A stretch of 64,000 nt of DNA from the NCBI GenBank assembly GCA_001640655.1, contig LXGT01000149.1:1-64000 (forward strand). The letters run 5' to 3'. This stretch comes from Endoconidiophora laricicola. Its lineage: Eukaryota > Ascomycota > Sordariomycetes > Microascales > Ceratocystidaceae. Shown piece by piece: positions 57,259 through 64,000 of the stretch. Each line of letters starts with the position of its first letter. Position 1 is the first letter of the stretch. The notes under the pieces were generated by a model. That model searched no databases and was not told the origin of the DNA. It worked only from the letters and a program-made list of their open reading frames with translations. A program made the position numbers and the translations under genes.

Positions 57259-58609
57259 TTAAGCCGAGGCCTCAACAACGGGCGCAACAGCCTCAGTAGC
57301 AGGTTCGGGGACAGCAGACTCAGAAGCAGTGGGCTCGGCAACAGCGGACTGGCCAGGTTCGCCCCATTTCTTCTCCTCCTCGGCATCGGCGGGACGATCA
57401 ACCTTGTCGGGACTGTCAATGGCAACCTTGACCTCGATCTGGCGACCTTCAACCTCCTTGTTGTTCATCTCAGAAATAGCCTTCTGCTGTAGCTCCTCGG
57501 ACTCCAGAGTGACGAAGCCGAAGCCACGGCCCTTACGGGCCTCGCCACGAGCATGAAGTTTCTTGATCATGTAGGAGGGAATAGGGCGCAGAGCAACCTT
57601 AGCGGAAACTGGGCTGTATTCGTTGAACAGCTCCTTGAGCTGTTCCTCGGTCAGGTTATAAGGCAGGTTAGTGACCATGACCTTCACCTTAGATTGAATA
57701 CCGTTATCAGGGGGGCCCTTGTGAGTCTTGCGCTTGGGAGAGCGCGACTTGGTAGGCTTAGGCTTTGATGCATGTTAGAAAGTTCACATCAAGTTGTAGC
57801 AGGTGATTGTATATACCTTAGATGGAGCAGAAGCCTCGCCGGTTTCGGCGCCAGGAGCATCCTCACCGGCAGCAGCAGGCTCCTTTTCATCCTTCTTGCC
57901 CGCGGCGCGGCGGCGAGTACGGCCACCGGTGCGGCCAGCAGACTGACGGCGGGGCTCGGTGTTCTCACCAGTAGACTCCTGAGGAGGACGAGCGATCTGA
58001 ACAGAGACCTTACGCTCTAGAACAAGTTTGCGGTCCAGCTCAGTGATGGCGCGCTGCGCCTCTTCAGGAGTAGCCACGTCGACAAAGGCGTAGCCAACCG
58101 ACTTGTTGGTATGGGGGTTCTTGGGGATCGAAACGGACTTGCTGTACAACATACAATAATAAGTTATTAATGGCTGATCATCATCAATCAATGGAGTGGC
58201 TCGACAGTGCACCTGACTGCTCAATTGGTGTGGTCAGATGTCAAACGGCCATCTGCCCGAACAAGAGTGAAGTGGCAGGCGCTAGACAAGACTGGCATCA
58301 ATAGGCTTCATCCACTAGCTTTATGATAAGGCAATTGAGGGGCGAGAGTGGTGAAGATTGCGGTTGGTTTGGGACGAGAAAGAAAACTCACACATCGAAG
58401 CCCTCGAAGAACTCCTTCAGCGCCTCCTCATTGGCAGCATAGGCAACGTTTCCAAGATAGAGACGACGGCCTTCAGCGACACTGCTTTGATCTTGAGAAG
58501 CCTCAGCAGTACCGTTGGGGGCGGCAGCCTTTTCCTCCGCAACGGGGGCAGGTTCGGTGACGGCAGGGGCGCCGTTAGTGGCAGCATCGGCAGCGGCAAC
58601 ATCAGACAT
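57259..58609 (-). CDS. Two-RRM RNA-binding protein
   Basis: Three exons, complement(58392..58609, 57817..58141, 57259..57762), 348 aa. An Ala/Pro/Glu-rich N terminus leads to RRM1 at about residues 47-125 (RNP2 RRLYLGNVAY, RNP1 KSVGYAFVDVA across an intron). A basic linker follows (RRQSAGRTGGRTRRRAAGKK) and then RRM2 at about residues 195-290 (RNP2 VKVMVTNLPYNLTEEQL, RNP1 GRGFGFVTLES). The tail is acidic and Ala/Glu-rich. All three exons join in phase. It is conserved-looking among filamentous ascomycetes, but I cannot equate it with a named yeast protein. Nuclear or cytoplasmic mRNA binding is inferred. The first intron is long (250 bp). Confidence 0.88.
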
Positions 58610-59876
58610 TGTGATGATTGTGGGGGGGGGGGGATGTGAAGATTGCTCGAGAATACAATTAGTGAGAGGGTTTAATCGAAATATAGAAAAACAGATGAAT
58701 CTGTTTAGAGCAAAAGAGAAAGAGAGAGTTGATGTGCTGGCGCTGTGTTTGTGGGTGAGACGATGCTGGCGAGATCCTGCTCGTGAGAATAGGTGGCTAG
58801 AGCAAGGTGCTGTTGGTCGAACCTGTAAAGGGGACTATTAATCGTTGATGACTTGGGAGGTGTGAGGATAGGGTAGCTAGAGGCCCTGATGAGTTGTAAA
58901 AAGGTGACGGGATGTCCGCGAAGCGCGATGGCACAAGGTGCTAGTAAATCTTGACTTGTGGTGAGAACGTGAAGAAGAAAGAAAGAGAAAGGAAGAAGAA
59001 GAGAGAGGGAGAAGAAGAAGTAGAAGTACTGAGGATTTTTCGTGCTTGGCCCCAAAACACAGCAAATGCATGCTATTGCAGCTGCCGTGTTGAGAAGATA
59101 GTGGTGTGCTGCTCCTGCAACGAGGGGCAGTGGCCACCTAAAAGCGATGCTCTTACTAGCCGCAGCTAGCCTAACAGCGCTATCTTGCTTCCTGACAAGA
59201 TGGTCAGCCATTAGCAGGGGCCAAACATTGGGGGCAAGTTCCGTTGTGGATAGCAGTTGGTAACAGCACTGGGACTACTGGTCGGCACAGAAGGCTCCAG
59301 AACCGCAAACAAATAAACAACAGAAGCTCCAAGCTTTAGTCCTAATCCGTCTCTCGCAGAAAGCACGAGCTTGCTGCCAAACAACTGCTTTGCGTTGCGC
59401 TTGTCGATAAGTGGCAACCTTACTAAGGATATCAAGTATCAGGCTCCACTCTCACAAGTGCGCGGGTATAGCAATATACTCTTCTTAAGATGCAGTTTCC
59501 TATTCTTTTGTTATTGTTGACGTTGTGTAGAACGTAACTTGCTTACTTACCCTTTTCATTGTTGATATTGAACCCACAACTCACAACACCGCAATCTCAA
59601 CAACCGATAACAATTGCATGTGGAAGCAAGGGCTCGCTTAGTGGCTTGCTTGACAGCTCCTGGTGTATCCCGGATTATGGACTCCTAGCCAACCCCCCAG
59701 CTTGGCCCAATGGATAGGCATCCAGCCTGGCCGTCGAGCCTGTGACTTCTCCCCTCCTTTCTCCTACTGTTTCTTTCTCTTACTTTACGTAATATATGCT
59801 CTTGTAACTTGCTTTCATCTGACATCTCTCTCCCTGCGGGGCTCTACGGGGTTTGCTTGTTGTTGTTATTGTTGAT

Positions 59877-59912
<36 letters not shown>

Positions 59913-62891
59913 ATTGTTTGTAGTTAACCAGCTAGCACTCTGGCAAGCACTGCGTTTTGTCACCTCAATCCAACATATTGTGCAGTCTTTGATGTCTACC
60001 GTTTTCTGTGCTCCTGAACTGGGAAATTGCTTCTGTCCATCACGAGCATGTCTATCACGAGCATACCGGGCCAAGTGCTTCGGCCTTGGATATGTTGGCC
60101 AGCCTTTCTAGGCAAAAGCACGAGCTTAGCCTGACCTCCAGCCAGTCGGATCTAATAGTACTTATACTACGACACCAACAAAGCTCGTCACAAATGTTAT
60201 GCTATCTAGCTTATCGGTTCAGGGATATACTTATCGTGGTCCATATTCGCCAAGTTTGCAAAGATTGCTCAAGTGCCATGACCGATCAAGACGCTATGCT
60301 TCCTTTTTCTAGGTGTATCTCAATTGTAAGTTAGCTTGTCCCTTTGGCCTAGATAGCTTATGCATGTATGATTGTCCATCATTACGCCTGAACTGCTTAT
60401 GGATCGCCGGACCCAAGTATGACTTACACTTTACAGCTCTGTCTACTAGGAGTTCTTCTTGCCCCAGGAAGGGAACCCCAACCTTGCCCTACAAAGTGCC
60501 ACCCAAACGTCACAGTAGCAGTGGCCGACACAACGGGTAATTCGCTCTGGCCTGGAGAAGAATAGAAGCCCAATCAGTATGTCCTAGCCAATAATCCAAC
60601 TTCTCCGATGCTCCAGCCCTTCCGTCAATTATTTGTACGCTAAAGCAGACTTCCTTCTACAGAATGGCCAAAGTATAGCGGTGAAGGTTGTTGAAAATTG
60701 TTACTTTCTTATAACCTCTACCATCATCTACGTAGTAAAAGGCCGTTTTGCTTATCCAACATCACTTTGACTCAAGAAGCAGTAAAACGCCATGCCATTT
60801 CCTTAGCCTTATCGTCACCGCCTCTGGAGAAGAGCTCTGACCAGTCTGCACACAAAACATCACTGAACCTAAACACCCTATCGCTACAGATTTGAAGCTC
60901 TGAAGATTTATTGCTGGACTATTCCGTTATGTTTGCCAGCATGCGATGGCCCAAGTTTTATACTTTATACATATAAAAGCTATCGTCAATGTCGAAGTCA
61001 GGGGTAGCTTGATATCAACGTTTCTTGTCTTAGTTTTCTAATGTCTAGTATCAGAGATGTTAGAAGCGGTGCACTGAACTATGTACCAAATCGTACGTAA
61101 TGGCCATCGTTTATCTGCATTTCCCATCATCTAGTGTCTCACATTTGCATAACATTGTAGCTTTCACTCCCTTTCTTTCTATCCGATTAATGAAGTTAGA
61201 AGTACCAACAATCACGACCCGATTCAACTCTCGTGTTGCTGGCATTGAATTCAAGTACACACACATACATGGCTACGACTACGGTCACTACAAATCTGCA
61301 GCTTTATGCCTGCTAAATGCAGGAAAAGCCAGAGCCTGGCACAAAGCAACGTTATAGGGGGGGGGGGGGGCTAAGAGCATAGCTCTGTGACTCCCAATTC
61401 AAGACCTACAGACAACTCAACCAGCCGCTTTGATGTCGTCAGTTTGCTGACTAGGTAAAGGCAGTTCTTGGCTTGTGTCAACGTTTTCGAAGTTAAGGTC
61501 CGTCCCCATGGGAAAGCTAAACGAAAAACAGACCACCTACTCCAAATGCATAGCTTCGCCTTTTGCTCTCCTGCATACCGAGTCCAGCTATAGTTACATC
61601 TCTCGATGATACGCAGCAATGCTAATAGCCGCGATACTAGTAGTATTAGCAGCAAGTAATTGCTGTAACGATGGTAACAACAATTATAGGCGGGCCCTAA
61701 CACAACTTTTATGTTTCTTGTTCCTGACAATAGCTACAACATATTGTCTCACTGCATCAGTTTATAATTTCGTAGTGGTTATCAGTGATGCTAATGCTAG
61801 TACTACCATCCATGCTATCTCAACCTGCTATCCCTTGAGCAGTGGCAGCGGAAGCGGCAGCAGTAAAGCTAAGGATACACCTGACCCATCTAGCCAACAA
61901 GGGGCTTATGTAGATATGATGTCCCTTCGTCTTGTTTTCCTTTACCAGCTTTCATCCAGGGACATTGCCGAACGTTCGAGAATCCGTCGCTTGTTAGTAT
62001 CCCTGTCGAAAAGTTGCTTTGTATCTTGTTCGATGCTATAGGTAATCCATTCTGGGTCGTCTATATTTTCAGACTTCCTCAGATAGGCGACTAGCTTTGT
62101 TGCTATTACGATTGCAAACCAAAGTCAAAAGAAATCGTATCAACTTCAAACTAAGATTATCGCAGCATATTCTCTTGTTAACATAACAGATGAAATAGCA
62201 TACTAAATTTTTTATATGTGATATATCCGTGACACCTAGGCTTCTCCTTCTCCTTTGAGCCCCTTAACGCCACCTTCATAGCGATGTTTTGTATCTCGTG
62301 TCCAACCAATTTTCTCCATTTATCATGTAGAACCCTAAGGGTTTAGCCAACAATCAGGATCATGACGATTTCGGGAAATTCTAACCGACATCTCTTAACA
62401 AACTTTAGATGCTACAATTATAATAAGCTACATTAAGACAATATGAGACTACGATTTTATTCTCTGCCTTATGAGTATCGCATCACGCATCAACATAAAA
62501 GGTATCCTTTTGCATTTTCACATGCTCGATATGCACTTACAAAGACAATAAATGAATAACGGGTATACATCGGATAATCAATTATGTCTGAGACCCACAT
62601 ACAGTATCAGCTTCACAATAAGTTGATTATGCTAACTTAATAATAGTATTTCATATGAACAAGGCAACCACCTTTTTATACCACGCCATCGCCCATCGTT
62701 GCATATCTTTCTAGGTCTCATTCTCTTTAAGGCTCGCAAGGAGCCCCGCTGTCTATCAGAAGCCAATGCTAGATTTCTTGATGTGACACCATACATTCGG
62801 CCATTCCCCTATATTTCACAATTTGGCATGAAGTACTACTGGAACTAGCATAAAAAACTTTGAGCTTTTGAATTAGTTTATTTGTTGGCAC
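58610..62891. other. 4.3 kb gene-poor interval
   Basis: The left 500 bp is the RRM gene promoter and leader, with a G11 run near 58621 and purine-rich repeats at 58975-59022. It then has a (TTG)n tract at 59862-59912 and a G13 run at 61359-61371. A 168-codon minus frame at 58705-59211 and a 140-codon plus frame at 61619-62041 have no family resemblance. The right end is the TAH18 promoter. Confidence 0.5.
59862..59912. repeat. (TTG)n microsatellite
   Basis: About fifteen TTG units with ATT interruptions. The frames of poly-Leu and poly-Asn seen across it are artefacts. Confidence 0.9.
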
Positions 62892-64000
62892 ATGTCAAAC
62901 TATACGATCAATATGACAATGCCCTCCAGTGTCTCCTTGTCAGGGTCTCCACATGCCAGAAGCCATGATATCAGATCTATATCGTTGGCAAATAGGACAA
63001 TGTTGGTTGGATACGGTACAGAAACGGGAAATAGCCATGACATAGCAGAGCAGCTATCTCGTATGGCCCAAAGGCTTCATTTCAAGGTTGATCTGCATGA
63101 AATGAATCAAATACAGCTTGTAAGCACCCATAACAAGATACAAGAGAATTTATACATGTATTAACATCAGTCTACAGAGTTCATTATTGAAATACTCCTT
63201 AGTTCTGTTCGTAGTATCGACGACTGGCTTAGGTGAAATGCCAAAGAATGCGTCTTTATTTTGGAAACGCTTACTTCGTAGAAAGCTTGCCCTAGGATGT
63301 TTGACCGGCTGCCAATTCACTATTTTAGGCCTCGGCGATAGTTCGTATGAGCAGTATGTGCTTCTCCGTACTATATTTAATTTTTATCATGTGATTATAT
63401 GCTAATCAACACTAGATTTAACTGGGCTTCTTTGAAGCTAAATAAGAGACTTCTTCAGCTTGGTGCTCATGAGTTGTTACCAAGAGGCGAGGCAGATCAA
63501 CAACATCCAGATGGGTGAGTCCTAAGCCCCAACTCTCGTCAGTTAACATAATCTTTAACACCACCTAGAATCGATCAAGTTTATATTCCATGGTCCGAAG
63601 CTTTCACTTCGTTTCTAGTTGAAGAGTTTCCATTGCCTCCCACCATGGAACCAATTCCCGACTCCGATCCACTACCACCATATGTACCTTTGAAATTCGT
63701 GTATGATCCAAAGCCCACAAAAATAAAAAGGGCCAATGCAGATCTATTAAAAGTCATGGATTCTACCGAAGCAACCTTGGAACTATCACACAAATTTGGC
63801 ATGCTTGACATGTCTGAGCTAGGCCAACCTGCACCGAGCAATATTCCGGTGGATATATCATCTCGACTATCGGCAACGGTAACTTGCAATGAACGAGTAA
63901 CACCCGGTGGGCACTTTCAGGATGTGCGACTACTGAAGCTTGAAGTTTCAGCAGAAGATCCAGCGTTGATGCCAGATTTGATGCCCGGTGATACTCTTAA
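62892..64000 (+). CDS. TAH18: NADPH-dependent diflavin reductase Tah18 (partial, 3' end cut)
   Basis: Four exons are visible: 62892-63119, 63178-63353, 63416-63514 and 63569 to the window edge, about 311 codons. The flavodoxin-like FMN domain shows GYGTETGNSHDIAEQL, STTGLGEMPKNASLFWKRLL and LGLGDSSYEQFNWASLKLNK, the last one completed across an intron. A linker (FVYDPKPTKIKRAN) leads into the start of the FAD-binding domain, where the window ends at MPGDTL. With Dre2 it supplies electrons for cytosolic Fe-S assembly and other reactions. The domain order, without a membrane anchor, separates it from cytochrome P450 reductase. An N-terminal extension of about 36 aa precedes the FMN domain; an internal Met at 63001 (MLVGYG) is an alternative start. 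Confidence 0.9.

Noticed and set aside
58705..59211. 168-codon minus-strand frame
   Set aside because: Lies in the leader and promoter of the RRM gene, with low-complexity Leu/Ser runs from a purine-rich repeat; no domain.
59809..60111. Frames with poly-Leu (plus) and poly-Asn (minus)
   Set aside because: Translations of the (TTG)n microsatellite, without further coding features.
61430..61510. Minus-strand frame beginning MGTDLNFENVDTSQELPLP
   Set aside because: Protein-like for about 30 codons, but too short and no family known; chance cannot be excluded.
61619..62041. 140-codon plus frame with an N-terminal hydrophobic segment
   Set aside because: AT-rich interval, no homolog recognised, no splice or leader features; the hydrophobic stretch is common in such sequence.
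1..64000. CRISPR array, telomere repeats, rRNA genes
   Set aside because: No regular spaced repeats, no TTAGGG arrays and no 5S-like sequence were seen; the genome is eukaryotic.

Overview
The window is nuclear DNA from a filamentous ascomycete (Pezizomycotina). Genes carry short introns (about 55-350 bp) with GTAAGT-like donors and CTAAC-like branch sites, and the gene set is a fungal core set. The style of the CPA1, ETFB and GH17 proteins suggests Sordariomycetes, but that is only an impression. GC-richer, fairly compact genes alternate with long AT-rich, gene-poor intervals of 1-6 kb full of microsatellites, homopolymers and retrotransposon fragments.

Layout. 1-4549: gene-poor. 4550-6641 (-): GID7/WDR26-type CTLH-WD40 protein. 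9261-11663 (+): dynamin VPS1. 12189-13061 (-): ABC ATPase CAF16. 14122-16135 (+): DNA polymerase delta small subunit POL31. 16687-17961 (-): F-box-like protein. 19811-20275 (-): PGA2-like ER protein. 21250-23110 (-): decayed fungal kinase-like pseudogene. 23985-24434 (+): histone-fold protein MHF1/CENP-S. 24741-25899 (-): L-serine/threonine dehydratase. 28921-30763 (+): membrane-anchored GH5 exo-beta-1,3-glucanase. 31682-33264 (-): GPI-anchored GH17 glucanase (eglC). 33265-39067: 5.8 kb gene-poor. 39068-42497 (-): hamartin TSC1. 43561-44516 (-): protein of unknown function. 46158-47594 (+): Acinus-like RRM protein. 48586-49641 (+): electron-transfer flavoprotein beta. 51866-53663 (+): CPA1 with its arginine attenuator peptide uORF. 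54654-56026 (+): ArfGAP GCS1. 57259-58609 (-): two-RRM protein. 58610-62891: gene-poor. 62892-64000 (+): start of the diflavin reductase TAH18.

The genes are mostly unrelated housekeeping functions: vesicle traffic (VPS1, GCS1, PGA2), DNA replication and repair (POL31, MHF1), TOR signalling and protein turnover (TSC1, GID7, F-box), arginine and serine metabolism (CPA1, dehydratase), mitochondrial redox (ETFB), Fe-S assembly (TAH18), RNA processing (Acinus-like, RRM protein) and cell wall (GH5 and GH17, convergent neighbours). There is no secondary-metabolite cluster, CRISPR array, recognisable tRNA or rRNA gene.

The most interesting items are regulatory or fossil. They are an arginine attenuator peptide uORF interrupted by an intron; two families of dispersed LINE-like 3' tails, one with a clear target-site duplication and one forming the leader just upstream of the CAF16 start codon; a kinase-family pseudogene readable over about 1.8 kb; a probable GC-AG intron in MHF1; and an open, ATG-less N-terminal extension of GID7. 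I see no clear new biological system. Exon borders were placed by eye from splice consensus, reading frame and family knowledge.
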